A DNA stretch of 64,000 nucleotides from Gigantopelta aegis (GCF_016097555.1 NC_054713.1:12636806-12700805); one strand, 5' to 3'. Shown: positions 1 through 33,226, numbered from the stretch's first letter. Translations and numbers: made by a program. The notes: generated by a model from the sequence alone, not told the origin.

Positions 1-107
1 TAATGAACCAAACAACATAAAATTAAAAGAAAACATTATTGGTTTATTGGTTAATTGTTACATTTACATGTACCAATTACTTCATAGATTAATAATGCTT
101 GGTTTTC

Positions 108-185
108 ACTCGCCTTATCATTTTGATGAGTGCGATTTGTCACTCGCCTAAGCATTTTGAGGTGAGCGAATTTTCACTCGCCTTA
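108..185. repeat. Short degenerate repeat with CACTCGCCT words
   Basis: CACTCGCCTTA, CACTCGCCTAA and CACTCGCCTTAG occur three times about 35-40 bp apart, just beyond the C-terminal end of the hAT-like pseudogene. It could be a decayed terminal part of that element. No function can be assigned. Confidence 0.4.
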
Positions 186-204
186 GTTTTTCAAAAGGCA
201 AGGA

Positions 205-1914
205 CTGTGAAGGAAGATTCCACCTGTGGGCCATGAAAACAGGAGAGTAAAGCTAATACCAGCTTTGACAAGCATGGATATTTCTTTGCAGTATAAACTT
301 CACCCCACCAATGATCGATTCTTTGTTCTTCACAGGAGGTAAAGAGTCATCAGTTTGGGATCTTCTGATTTACAGGTCATACATTTCAGTTTCTTCATGA
401 CTGAGAACATTTGGCGCAAGGACTGGTAACTGCCCCAGGTATTTAAGAGTTAGAGTGGCGTCTGCCATCTGGACTAATGGCAGCTACAGACTTCAAAAAC
501 GGGTTGTTGATTGGCATCTTTGCTTGCAAACACTTTCCACAAGCCACATAAGCTTCTTCAACCTGTTTCATGAATGATTTCATTACCGAGTCTTTCCTAG
601 GTGTGTTTTGTATGAGTGTTTTGGCTTTGTCTCCCACAAACATATCTTGTCATTTCAACAGGTGGGGTGCTGAATGAATATCCAGTGACTTCAGTTTTGA
701 TGAGGATGCTGCAGTTTTGATAACTTCTGGTTTGACGCAACATGCGCTAAAGTTCTTGAATAACTTCACCTTTTGTTCGTGTATTTGGTGAATAAGTGGT
801 TCCTTCATCTTAAATAGCAAGACAAAGCCTTTCAGATAAGGTAATACTGAAGAGTACAGACCCAAAATTAATTTGGTCAATTTTCTCTCACAAAATACCC
901 CCTGCACAAACCTGGTTTTCCTATCCTGGTCACCCTTTGTCGGTTTCTTTTGTGAAAGTTGCTTCCTAATTTCACGAATTCTGTTTCTTGTCGACTCTGA
1001 TGTTCCAAGCCTGTGATATATATCCACAACAATAGCTAAATACACTGTTCTTTTATTGCTCGATTCTTGGACCCAAGCGATGTAGAATACTGTTAGTGCA
1101 TCGAAGAGCCAAAGCGTATATAGAGTGATATAAAAAAAACAGACAACCACCGGTGACTCGCATACCTCTGGGGCATTGTGTACTTAATGTTGAGCATAAA
1201 GCAAATCTGGAATAGTTCGCGTAAAGCACAACAAACCACTGGAATGGCTTGCAGAATGCTTTTGCTGCATTGTGAACATAATGGCAGGAATCCCCATCCA
1301 CGTCCAGTAAATGGGGCTCTTTCTGGCTTTTTATTCTGACTTCAAGACCAGTTTTGGAACCCCACATTACATTGCACGAGTTCCAATAGAATTCACATAA
1401 GGTTTGACCATGGAATGTCCAATTTTTTTCAATCATAATGAGATTAATGTGATTATCATATTTGTAATCTCTTTAAATAGTGATTCACTTGTGCACTGGA
1501 TAACAGATAATGAGGACAGGTGTTGAACTACAACTTGTCTCTGCAGAGGACAGAAATAGCTGATAAGAACAGTAAGCACTTTTTGAAAATTTGAACTGGT
1601 ACTCTCATAATGTTCAATGAGAAATAACTTGTCTTCAACACATTAATCAGTTCCTCTGTTTTTCCCAGTCCAAATCTCATTTTATATGAAGCAATCGTCC
1701 TATTAATGCCAAGTCCATCAAGTGCCTTTTTATCACAGGCAAGCATTTTGGCCAAGTTGATTATTTTAGGTACAAGAGCAAATGAAAGTAAATTTTCTGC
1801 AGTACATGCGATAACAGCGGCCTCCGCATTAGTTCCCCTATCGCAAAATGGGTTCATTGGTGCCGACGTTGGTTCAGGAATTTGTGCTGCCGATCGAAAC
1901 AGGATGTATACCAT
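205..1914 (-). pseudogene. Degenerate hAT-family transposase-like gene
   Basis: Several reading frames on the - strand, in order from 1,914 down to about 205, carry pieces of one transposase-like protein. The N-terminal part (1,914-1,528) contains TNAEAAVIACTAEN and NRTIASYKMRFGLGKT. The middle (1,436-1,053) contains SCNVMWGSKTGLE and LLDVDGDSCHYVHNAAKAF. A later part (1,070-650) includes FDALTVFYIAW, TKLILGLYSSVLPYLK and KMKEPLIHQIHEQKVKLF. Near 205-300 the reverse strand reads KYPCLSKLVLALLSCFHGPQ, followed by VESSF, which resembles the C-terminal hAT dimerisation region. I recognise this as the hAT-derived protein family that is repeated many times in mollusc genomes. No single frame spans it and stops interrupt it, so it is broken. 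No intact terminal repeats were identified. The alternative is a decayed domesticated host gene of the same family. Confidence 0.7.
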
Positions 1915-2024
1915 ATGGTACCTTAACGGGTATACCGGTAGTGGGGGGGTGGGGGGGGGGGGGGGGGAGACCGGTATACCTGTTGAGGTACCATATGGTA
2001 TACATCCAATGTTTCGATCGGCAG
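1887..2024. repeat. Inverted repeat with poly-G loop
   Basis: The arm at 1,887-1,939 (CTGCCGATCGAAACA...) is matched by a near-perfect reverse complement at 1,970-2,024. Each arm itself holds the palindromes CCATATGG and ACCGGT. The loop is about 30 nt, almost pure G, and a poly-C run (2,025-2,039) follows directly. It abuts the start of the hAT-like pseudogene. It may be a small palindromic MITE or a fold-back scar. Confidence 0.75.
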
Positions 2025-2132
2025 CCCCCCCCCCCCCCCGAAATAATTTTGGGGTGTTTTTGTTTGATAACCTTTACATCTCGACCGTTTAAATTTGCTG
2101 AAAAGTAATCTCAGAAGGCAGGTAATGCTATA

Positions 2133-2241
2133 TCAGGCCCCGTGCTTATAAACCTTAAAGTCTATTTTAACGTCATGGCAACGCATTCAAATAGCATTAT
2201 ATTAAAGTCTGGACTTTAAGTTTTATAAGTACGGGCACAGA
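2133..2241. mobile_element. Short palindromic MITE
   Basis: GCCCCGTGCTTATAAACCTT at the left is answered on the other strand by CTTTAAGTTTTATAAGTACGGGCAC at the right, giving inverted ends around a roughly 55-bp core. A related end occurs at 10,735-10,760 and near 44,970. No coding capacity. Confidence 0.5.
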
Positions 2242-2562
2242 GACCCTATATTTCAAAGATTTCCTCGAACCCCCCAAATAACTCGCGCCTTCAGCGCTCG
2301 TTCAATGCGCCCCCCCCCCCCCCCCAAATAATGTCCACCCTGCTACGGGCCTGACTCCTCAAAATGTCTGACAAACTATAACTTGACTTAAGAATTTTTA
2401 CGGTGTCGCGATGCATAGTTTTGCCAAAAATTAACGTGTTGTGCAGTGAAAAACAGCTAAATTCATATAATTGAATTTAGAAATGTAGACACAGATTTAA
2501 AAAAAAGAAAGAAAAAAAAGTATTTCGTTCGAGCATTCATATTTGTAGTTGGTAGTACCGAT

Positions 2563-2609
<47 letters not shown>

Positions 2610-2620
2610 ACACATACACA
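2563..2620. repeat. Poly-C tract plus (CA)n microsatellite
   Basis: About 34 consecutive C residues followed by about 9 CA dinucleotides. Other long C or G runs lie at 2,311-2,327, 4,085-4,106, 13,292-13,320 and 36,709-36,732. Such runs are prone to length errors in sequencing. Confidence 0.9.
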
Positions 2621-2912
2621 CTGGTGTTTAATGTTATGATGTAGTATTCGGACTAAAGCGTACCGGAACGTTATTTTAAAAACACGGATTTTGACTCAAA
2701 ATATAAATATTTTTATTATGAAAACAAATAAGGTATATAAAAGACCCCACGATGTTATATCCCACTCTCTGTATCTGTCTGCCTGTCTGTATATCCCTCT
2801 ATCTCTTTCTGTCTGTCTCTCTCGCGTATGCAAACATAAATGCAGAAGACTGTAATTTCGGGACATCTGATTTTCAAAATTGGTATTATTTTAGTAATCA
2901 GCAGGGTATATA

Positions 2913-3313
2913 CATGGGCGGATCCAAGGGGGGGGGGGGACCAGGGGGACGCGTCCCCCCAAAAAATTGTTCAAGTGCCCTCAAAATGTCCAAGTGCCCT
3001 TTTTGTTTGTAGAATTTTTTTTTTTTTAAGTAAACAATAATTATATTGTAGATAAATGAAATCAAGATTTTCGTGTACATGCGCAAGCTTGCAGATATGT
3101 GTCTGTGTTATTGAGTCTCAATGGGGCCCCATTGAGGTTCTAACGCGAGTGACGCCAATTGACTTCATTATTGCTAGTATATTATGACGTAGAACTGTAG
3201 GAATTCATATTAATTGTAAATATCAAAACTTGTAGTAAGGTGCCCTTTTGACGAGTCAATGTGCCCTTCTTTTTTGGTCCCCCCCCTAAAAATATTTCCT
3301 GGATCCGCCCATG
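2913..3313. mobile_element. MITE with GGGCGGATCCA terminal repeats
   Basis: Starts CATGGGCGGATCCAAGGG and ends CCTGGATCCGCCCATG, so the last ~14 bp are inverted repeats. The subterminal regions are G-rich and C-rich in mirror fashion, and AAGTGCCCTTTTTG is echoed inverted inside the right end. Flanks are AT-rich (TATATA), so the target duplication is unclear. Non-coding. Confidence 0.65.
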
Positions 3314-3448
3314 ATATATAGTTATAATTATCGAACATTACAGATTCGCCATTTAGGTTACGGTGAATTATTGTAGCTAGGCAACTTTAGTTACGGACAT
3401 ACCCGAAATTGTAGGCCTACTTGCCTCATGCCCAACTTTGTCCAAACT

Positions 3449-3860
3449 AGTCTCAGTGACGCTGTGGTTAAGCCATCGAACTTGAAAGAAAGAAGTGTTT
3501 TATTTAACGACGCTCTCAACACATTTTATTTACGGTTATATGGTTAAGGACCACACATATTGAGAGAGGAAACCCGCTGTCGCCACTTCATGGGCAACTC
3601 TTTTTCGATTAGCAGCAAGGGATCTTTTATATGCACCATACCATAGACAGAATAGCATATACCACGGCCTTTGGTGTACCAGTCGTGGTGCACTGGCTGG
3701 AGCGAGGAATAGCCCAATGGGCCCACCGACGGGGATCGATCCTAGACCGACCGCGCATCGAGCGAGCGCTTTCCCACTGGGCTCCGTCCTGCCCCTCCAT
3801 CGAACTTGAAGCTATAATAGGTACTGGGTTGGCATCCCAGTTCCAATAACAACCTAGGAC
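3449..3860 (+). mobile_element. SINE-B fragment interrupted by a SINE-A copy
   Basis: The head CTCAGTGACGCTGTGGTTAA is the tRNA-like start of the family also seen at 17,815 and 56,152. It is interrupted at 3,487-3,796 and resumes with the same 14 bp (CCATCGAACTTGAA at 3,473-3,486 and 3,797-3,810). The remainder is degraded. Confidence 0.75.
3487..3796 (-). mobile_element. SINE-A (tail type 2), minus strand
   Basis: tRNA-derived SINE read on the - strand. The head is GGGGCAGGACGGAGCCCAGT, the B-box-like part is GGATCGATCCCCGTCGG, and the body contains ATAAAAGATCCCTTGCTGC. The type-2 tail contains GTGTGGTCCTTAACCATAT and ends in a TTTAAATAAAAC-like stretch and CTTTC repeats. It is flanked by the perfect 14-bp target duplication CCATCGAACTTGAA, a hallmark of LINE-driven insertion. 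Essentially full length. Confidence 0.85.
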
Positions 3861-3898
3861 CAATATTTTTAACGACTCGAAATCAGATAGTATATAGT

Positions 3899-4128
3899 CA
3901 GTGCCGGATTTATAAGGGGCAAACGCCCCGCCCCGCCCCTGCCAGAGGGGCCCCCAGACTAAGGACTTCCATTATAAAAAAAAAAGAAAAAAAAAGTAAT
4001 AATTATAAAATTAGTTTTATTATCATTTTTTTTTATTTGTCATATAATTTAATTTCTATGTTGAGGGTCCCCCGAACCTGAAGTACCCCCCCCCCCCCCC
4101 CCCCCCGGGTCTAAATCCGGCGGCCCTG
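3899..4128. mobile_element. hAT-type MITE (CAGTGCCGGATTTA ends)
   Basis: Begins CAGTGCCGGATTTATAAGG and ends TCTAAATCCGGCGGCCCTG. It is flanked by TATATAGT (3,891-3,898) and TATATAGC (4,129-4,136), a 7-of-8 match as expected for an 8-bp hAT target duplication. The same family is at 31,244-31,456 in the opposite orientation. It contains a ~22-nt poly-C run. Confidence 0.8.
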
Positions 4129-4424
4129 TATATAGCTCTAAGGCGGGCCCCAAGTACTCTGACGGTAAGAGAGCTAGCTAGACGTACTTTTTGACATAAT
4201 TATCATGCTCTCTAACCAAATGTGACCATGTTCGTCTAGCTTTCCTACAGTCAAGAGTACTCGGGCTAGTTTAAGGCCACTATACACAGACTTCGATTTC
4301 TCTCTCAGGGGGCGGGACGTAGCCAAGCTCGAGTCAGCTCGAGTCACCTCGAGCCCTACCCCTTATTGATATATCAACCTTTTGCGTTGATATATCAATA
4401 AGGGGTAGGACTGGAGGTGACTCG

Positions 4425-4711
4425 AGCTGGACGTGGCCCAGTGGTAAAACTGGGATCGATCCCCGTCGGTGTGCCCATTGCGCTATTTCTCGGTCCAGCC
4501 AATGAACCACGGCTGATATATCAAATTTAGGTATATCCAGTCTGTGGGGTGGTGCATTTTATAAAAGATCCCTTGCTACTAATGGTAACATTTAGCAGGT
4601 TTTCTCACTAAGACTATATGCCAAAATCACTATAATGTTTGACATCCAATAGCCGATTATTATTCAATCAATGTGCTCTAGTGGTGTCGTAAAGTAAAAC
4701 ACACTTCTTCG
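4425..4711 (+). mobile_element. SINE-A (tail type 1)
   Basis: Carries GTGGCCCAGTGGTAAAACTG, GGATCGATCCCCGTCGG, ATAAAAGATCCCTTGCTACT and the type-1 tail with GTTTGACATCCAATAGCCG and GTGCTCTAGTGGTGTCGT. A segment between the A-box-like and B-box-like parts is missing. Just upstream (4,320-4,430) is an imperfect palindrome around GATATATCAA with CTCGAG repeats. Confidence 0.8.
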
Positions 4712-5161
4712 ATCTCTCTCACCACTATCCTGCACAGAAATACAATTCGAGGCGTGCCTAGGACAGCGTGCGTGAAACTGAACTGGATACAAGCTCAAAA
4801 TACGTTAAAATGAAATGAAACGTCCCTATCATTTCATTGAAAAGAGAAAATCGCAAACCGTAATACGTCCTGGTTTCAATGATTCTTAATGGTCCTAGAT
4901 CTTGTTTCAATTCGATAATTGTCAATCACTTCCTTTAGTTTCTATTTATAATTTTAGGGTTTTTCTTTTTTGAAAATGAATCGGTAAAACATTAATTTTG
5001 TTTTTGCGTAGTGTTTTGTTAATTTTCCACAAATCTCAGTGTCATTTTTGTTTTAACCCTTTGCGTTGTATCGTGTACGACTCTACTTTTTATTATTATT
5101 TTATCCCACAGTAACAGTTGGTTTTGTAGACAAAGTTAATCTTGATGAACTAGGTTACTGG

Positions 5162-7010
5162 GGTGCGACGATTTACCCAATACTAGAGGTGTAACGAATA
5201 CACAGGGTGGCGAATACGATACGTATCACGAATATATTATAAGGTGACGAATACAACTATTTATTCATGAATACAATGCATATAGGCATAAACGTGCTGA
5301 CAAGTCAGAAATTCACAAATAATAATTAAAACATGGTATTATGATGCATTTGCTTATTCAGTTGCATGTACACAGTTTATCTTTTCAAATATAATATATA
5401 TATATATATTTATTCAAAATAAAGTGCAGTTCTCTGTGCTTAAAACATAAAAATACAAAATAAACTGAACAGTGAACAACCACAAATAATCTTGATAATG
5501 TCAAGCAAAAGGGTCTATTCTTTAATCAATTACAATGTTTTTCTTCAAAAAGACTAGAATGTACCTCGGAAAACCTCTATCGATTTCGTTTCGTGAATGT
5601 CTCTACCGAGTTCACTTCCAGCAGCGTATAATTTGACTTTCTATATCTTCGCCAGCTAATCATTCCATTTTTGATTTACCTTTGATTTATTTCAAAATGG
5701 AATCAATAGATGGAATGGTATACCTTAGCTATCAAAGATGATGCTCTGAATTAAAATAATTTAATATAAAGCAATAAAGCCATCAATTACTAAAATTAGA
5801 TCTGTGATTTGTACATGTGATTTTCGGCAGAAAGGTGGTTCATTTTGTGGGGACATATATACAATATATGTTACCATAATTATTCGTGTGATCCATATAT
5901 CATTATTTTATTTGGGACAGTAAAATAATTCCACAAGCATCAGAGGCATTATCGTGTTTTAGGAAAAAATACATGTAGGCAACAAACCTGACGTGTTGAC
6001 ACTGTCTGCATACAGTACTTGTCTCTTTTACAATTGTTGTCTCGCCAGTTTTATATTTGGGAAAACCAAAATATTTCCATACAATTGATTTAAATTTTGC
6101 AGGGGCATCAGTGATGCCCACTAGTTCGAACATTATTAAATGGGACGCCACTGAAAGTTCGAGTACGCTAACCTCATTTCCGTGCGAATGCAGCGGAAAC
6201 AGGCGAAGTCTGAACTAGACTGTCACTAAACCCTCTACGATTGTTAAATTTTAGACTTGCGAAACAGTGGTCCAGACTCCAGTCTAATAATTGTCATGAT
6301 GGTCTTAATAGTATATATATTGTAAGCCTACGTGTCTGCGTTTGATATAAAACAATTGCTGTTGAATTTCAATTCAAACAGCGTGACTGGTGTATGCTTA
6401 AACATACGAGATGCAGTTACATTATAATATTCGCGTGTATTCGGTTCAAGCAGCCGCGAATACGAATACAACTACGATACAGGTTGCTGTTCGGTGCACC
6501 GAATATTCGAGTGTATTGTTACACCACTACCCAATACTACCCAATACTTACCCAATACTACCCAATACTTACCCAATACCACTACTAACTATTATAATTA
6601 TATCATCACGCAATAATCCCTAAACCTAATATATACCCGGTACAATATACAATAGCCCAGTTTCTCTTTGTAAAACTATGTATGTAAGAAATGAAACAGT
6701 AATGTGATAAAAATTGTCCATATCATCAAGACTAGAATTATAATTTTATTTTATACCTACCTCTTTTTTATTTTATAAAAATTATTCATATTATAGAAGG
6801 GTGAACGAAGGGACTTAGGGAGGTAAGTCAACATACTGGAGTCTGCGGTGTATACAATTCGCCGCAAACAACACGTGTAACTAATATCCAGGTTTAGGGG
6901 TTCTTGCGTGATGATATAATAGTTAGTAGTGGTATTGGGTAAGTATGTTAGTAGTGGTATTGGGTAAGTATTGGGTAGGTATTGGGTAGTATTGGGTAAA
7001 TCGTCGCACC
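5162..7010. mobile_element. Foldback element with CCCAATACTA terminal minisatellite
   Basis: The left end GGTGCGACGATTTACCCAAT (from 5,162) is mirrored by ATTGGGTAAATCGTCGCACC ending at 7,010. The inner arms (6,528-6,650 and 6,895-7,000) are inverted copies containing tandem TACCCAATAC words and the ATAATTATATCATCACGCAA region. The left terminal array is split by the hAT element at 5,186-6,527. Flanks share TTACTG. Confidence 0.7.
5186..6527 (-). mobile_element. hAT-like element with a BED zinc-finger remnant
   Basis: Ends are GAGGTGTAACGAATACAC and GTGTATTGTTACACCAC, giving ~16-bp terminal inverted repeats with one or two differences. On the - strand (6,151-5,903) an ORF reads SIVWKYFGFPKYKTGETTIV then STVCRQCQHVRF. 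This is the tryptophan-rich start and first cysteine pair of a BED finger, the DNA-binding N-terminus of hAT transposases. The catalytic part is absent, so this is an internally deleted derivative. It sits inside the terminal array of the foldback element at 5,162-7,010. Confidence 0.65.
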
Positions 7011-8390
7011 ATGTTACTGTAATCAATAGTGATATTCGCGTATATATATATCAATAGCTCAACAAAATAGTCCTCCCCTTATAGTTATGTTTTAGGGAAC
7101 ATGGGGTTGGCTATACAAACGACTAGTACATCAATAGTTTCGCATGCCACTGTTCTAAAGGTGCGAGCACGTGCAAACCAATTACTTTGCATTTATCAAC
7201 AAATCATCAAATGATCAAACACTTCCTGGTCCCTGCATCATTTGTTTTTTCATCAGTACAAAGTCCGTTTTCTCTAATACCAAATATAAGAGCCCAGAGA
7301 CGGAAATTGCCTAACATGTAACAAGAACAGAGAGTGTGATTATTTGTTATGTTTTTACAGTTTTACATAGTATGATACCAGACCTTCATTTTTGAAAATT
7401 AATGCTGTTTGTAAAAATATATATTTATAAAAATTGTAGTAAGAGATATTTGGGTGGAAAACAATATATGTTGACATTTTCTCTGTTTTGACATTATTAT
7501 TTTTTTAATAGAGAACATGTGCATGCATGTATATTATGATATCATGATAAATGTGATAACCCTGTGCCATGTGGTTGTTATACCTTTAATTTCTTTTTAG
7601 TTTAAATGATTTACAAATAGGCCAGCTGACATTATTTTTGTGAGAGTTTTATTAGACATTTTACAGTTAGAATTCTTAATAATAATACCATAGTTCAATG
7701 TTGTTACAATGTCACTTCACATTCATTTGTGTCTGTGGAGAAATCATATCATTCTGCGACAAACCGTAATTGTTTTAAATAAAACAGAATAAGCACAAAC
7801 AAATCAGTTTCAATTCTTTATTCATAAATAGTCAACAGATTATCATGATTCAGAATTTTAATGGGGATATGCATATAACACTAAGAAATCAATAAATGTT
7901 GTGTTCATGGTGTTTTCTTTTTTCTTGTGTACATATTTAATGGCCCATTCCTTCATCTTTGAGAACAACAATCATATTAGTTAAATTACGATATTTATTT
8001 TTAAAAACACAAAACATAACTCTTAGTATTTTATTTAGAAATCACAACTCCTGAATATCACTAATCATGTTCATGGTGGCTACCAAAATGCTAGAAGCCC
8101 TGTATTTTTTATTTATTATTTTCAACTGGTTTCTTATTAGAATATGCGCAACCAAACCCCATAGGGTACCGGGGCTACCATAATCTATTTAATTACAACA
8201 GTTTGTAATAAAACTAAAACAACATTGAATTTCACTAACTTTGGGGTTAATATTATTGTGTGTATGATATGATAACATGTAGTTAAAGTGCAGTTTAACA
8301 TTTTTTTTTTTTAACGAATGGGGGTGGGGCTACCATCAAAATGTAGTCAAAGTGTTGCTGTCGATTGGCCATGGCAATCCAAAGTACCCT

Positions 8391-9583
8391 TTACTAGCCC
8401 AACATTGAATATCACTAACCATGGGGGGTGAAATACTGTGCCTTGTGCTGGGTCTGAAATATGCTTTATTTTTTTTAATCTGATGCCACAGCCTTTAGTT
8501 TGATTATATATTCCTGAGTTGAATCATGACATTAAACTTATGTTACAACTAGCCCAACATTGAATATCACTAACCATGGGGGTGGGGCTACCATAATCTA
8601 GAAGCCCTGTCATGCATGGCAATAGTAGTTGTTTACTAGCCCAACATTGAATATCACTAACCATGGGGGTGGGGCTACCATAATCTAGAAGCCCTGAATT
8701 CCATGGCAATAGTAGTTAATTACTAGCCCAAAAACATTGACTTATCACTAACCATGGGGGTGGGGCTACCATAATCTAGAAGCCCTGTCGGGCATGGCAA
8801 TATGTAGTTATATTATTATACTAGCCCAACATTGAATATCACTAAAAACCATGGGAATTGGGCTACCATAATCTAACAGCCCTGTCAACATGGCAATAGT
8901 TTACTTACTAGCCCAACAATGAATATCAATAACCATGGGGGTGGGGCTACCATAATCTAGAAGCCCTGTCGGACATGGCAATAGTAGTTATTACTAGCCC
9001 AACATTAGAATATCACTAACCATGTTGATGGGGTACCATAATCTAGAACCCTGTCGACATGGCAATAGTAGTTATTTACTAGCCCAACATTGAAGATCAC
9101 TAGCCATGTTACTGCAGGAAACATTTTGTTTTAGAAATCCTGATTAGTGATGGATTTCTAGTCAGTTGAAAAATGATTAGCAATTGCTGTTTAATGTGTT
9201 AAAATTGTGTGGCGATCTCTGAAAATTTGCATAGCAATTCGCGACGCGATACTGAACAAAATACCGTATTCCCTTCACTGTGATGAGGGGTGGGGCTACC
9301 ATAATCTAGAAACCCTGTGTTGCATGGCAATAGTAGTTATTTACTAGCCCAACATTGAATATCACTATTCCATACCAGTGGGGCTACACATAATCTAGAA
9401 GCCCTGTTGTGCATGGCAATAGTAGTTATTTACTAGCCCAACATTGAATATCACTAGCCATGAAATATGGGGCTAACATAATCTAGAAGCCCTGTGTGTG
9501 CATGACAATAGTAGTTATTTACTAGCCCAACATTGAATATCACTAGCCATGGGAGTGGGGCTACCATAATCTATGAAGCCCTG
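8391..9583. repeat. 87-bp minisatellite array, part upstream of exon 1A
   Basis: About a dozen imperfect units of ~87 bp containing ACTAGCCCAACATTGAATAT, CCATGGGGGTGGGGCTACCA and TAATCTAGAAGCCCTG. Units are less uniform here than in the downstream part. A 180-bp unrelated insert lies at 9,105-9,290. The array occupies the place where copy B has roughly 950 bp of unique sequence before its exon 1 (43,230-44,188). Confidence 0.9.
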
Positions 9584-30932
<21,349 letters not shown>

Positions 30933-31015
30933 AACCATTTGACCTCTTGCTAACATCATAAACAAAGAAAATATTTAAATGTGTAATGTAGCTTTGTTGG
31001 AAAGTATTTAAGTAG

Positions 31016-31650
31016 GCAGGACTTTAGATTGCTCCAAAGCTGAGGCAATGAAAGGGTGTGCCCAAAATAAGCAAGCGGAAATGAAGTACAAACGTGCTAA
31101 CCTCAAAACAATTCCTCTCAAAATCAGTGAATTAATTATTAAACTGTAATTATACATCTAGATCAAACTAACATGAAATGCATTTCTGAATATGTACAAC
31201 TTTTTACCCATAGAGGACAATAGTAACATACAGGGCTTTAGATCAAGGCCGTATTTACACCTTGGGGGGCCCGGGGCACTCCAGGTTCTGGGGCCCCTCA
31301 ACATAGAAATTAAATTACATGACAAATAAAACAATTATTACATTATAATTATTACATTTTTTTAATAAAGGAAGTCCTTAGTCTGGGGGGCCCCTCTGGC
31401 AGGAGGGCCCGGGGCAATTGCCCCCTTTGCCCCCTTAAGTTATAAATCCGGCACTGCTTTAGATTGCACCAAAGCCGAGTTGGTAAAGATCGAGTGGGCC
31501 CAAAGTAAGTATTCCCAGAATAAACAAGCCCAAATGAAGTATAAATAAGCAAACCTCTAAGCATTTCACCTCAAAATTAATGGAATGTTAAGCTGTAATC
31601 AGATTAATATTACTTGAAATTCATTTTTGAATATGTACAACTCTTTATCA
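31016..31650 (+). repeat. Diverged tandem repeat in the 3' flank of caspase A
   Basis: CTTTAGATTGCTCCAAAGC (31,022) and CTTTAGATTGCACCAAAGC (31,457) start two copies of a ~200-bp segment, each continuing through TGAAGTA...CTTTTTGAATATGTACAACT-like sequence. A MITE sits between them. Likely partly 3' UTR. An AATAAA lies near 31,325 inside the MITE and another near 31,518. Confidence 0.7.
31244..31456. mobile_element. hAT-type MITE (same family as 3,899)
   Basis: Begins CAAGGCCGTATTTACACC and ends TATAAATCCGGCACTG. Flanked by perfect 8-bp direct repeats CTTTAGAT (31,236-31,243 and 31,457-31,464), the hAT signature. 213 bp with no coding sequence. It carries an ATAAAACAATTATTACATT stretch usable as an AT-rich 3' end signal. 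Confidence 0.9.
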
Positions 31651-32931
31651 ACTTTTATTAACATTACTGCACTAAACAGACCTTGGTGTGTTCAGAACAG
31701 ACAAAAAACCTGTTGTGCCAAAATTGGTGTGATCCAAAGCCCTGGTAGGGAAAACGTGTTGTAAAGTGTGTCACTTTTTTCACTGAGTAACCATTGTAAA
31801 CTGACTAGAGTGTGTTCTGTATTGTGATTGGTTAATTACATTCTTTTTCCGGGATCAAATAGACAATAACACCCAGAAAGCTAATGATGTCATTAGAAAG
31901 TGACGTCATTAGCAATTGGAACAGGCGAAGTTGACGGTTCAAGGGTCTACAGTTAGATTGTAGCCAGGTATTTTTTTCAAGAAATGCCAAATATACAGTT
32001 AATTCTGTAGAAAAACAATTCAGTTTACAATGGACATAACCATATGGAGTTTTTAGATTTGCGGGTGTTATTGTCTATTTGATGTCCGCAAATGTTTCAT
32101 TTCAAGCCGCGTTTTTGATAACTGAAATAATACTTTACTTAGATTTTTGGTTTAGATTATCCATTTTCGTACATTCGAAATGTTTTTGGTCATGCTGGTG
32201 ATTTTAATATCACAAAATGTATTTCTCATATTTTTAAAAACGCACGTGCATCTGAGAAGTAACAGTTTTAGTCTATTTGTAGAGGGTATTTCACCATTAC
32301 AAAGTCACAAACTCGGCTAGGTTTCACTCAATTGTAACTTTATCCAAATGTGTTACAGATGTGTAGATTAACTTAAAGGGACTGTCCTGAATTTACTTAC
32401 TGACATTGTTTACACCTTTTTGAGAAACAGAGCCTTTTTAACAGCTGAAATAACATATTACATATATTTCCTTGTTTATAATAGCAGTTTCTTTATATAC
32501 AATGTATTTGGTCAAAATGCATTTTATTTTTATTACATATTTTTTTCGTATGTATGAAATTATTGGGATGTTACATCCAGTCTGGGCTACTATAAACCTT
32601 AGCAAAACCTGAAACATATTGTACAGTTTACTGTGAAACCACTCTAACCCGGACACCATGGGCTCAAGTAAAAAATATGGTTTTAAGAGGTATCCGGTTT
32701 AGGCAGGTTCTCTTATTTAAAAATGGACCGTTAAAAAATAAAATCAGGTTTTGAGAGAATTCTATTTTTCAGAGGGTCTGGTTTTGAGAGGTTTCGCTAA
32801 ATTTACAGATACTGCTGTTCTAAACAGTATTTAATACCAGTGTGTAATTTTAATGGTGGAGCAGATTTTAATGGTGGAGTGCATTTTAATGGAACTGTAT
32901 AGTAGCAATTGAACATCTCTTCAGGGTTCTT

Positions 32932-33226
32932 ACGCATCCTGGAAATCCTTCAATGATCTTGAATTTCATGATTTTAAAATCCAGGCCTGGAATGTCCTGG
33001 AAAAAGCATTAAATTTGATGATGTCCTGGAAATGTCCTGGAAATCTAGGCCAAAATGTGGTGGGTTTCTTTTTGTCCTCATAACCTGTCTAAATTCAGAC
33101 AACAATTTTTTTATAAAAAACATTCATTGATAGAACATTTCATGTCATGGAAGATTTTTGAAATGTCCTGGAAAAGTCCTGGAAATATCCTTGAATTTGG
33201 AAGTTTTTTCATGTGTAAGAACCCTG
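32932..33226. mobile_element. MITE with CAGGGTTCTTACGCAT ends
   Basis: Starts CAGGGTTCTTACGCATCC and ends ATGTGTAAGAACCCTG. The body repeats GTCCTGGAAA and CCTGGAAAT words. hAT-like ends, but flanking duplications are not clear. 31,650-32,090 and 32,400-32,930 hold no other recognisable feature. Confidence 0.7.

Noticed and set aside
4425-4500. tRNA gene suggested by A-box and B-box-like motifs
   Set aside because: No cloverleaf can be drawn. The sequence is the head of a SINE, and the same is true for all other tRNA-like hits (17,815, 50,097, 56,152).
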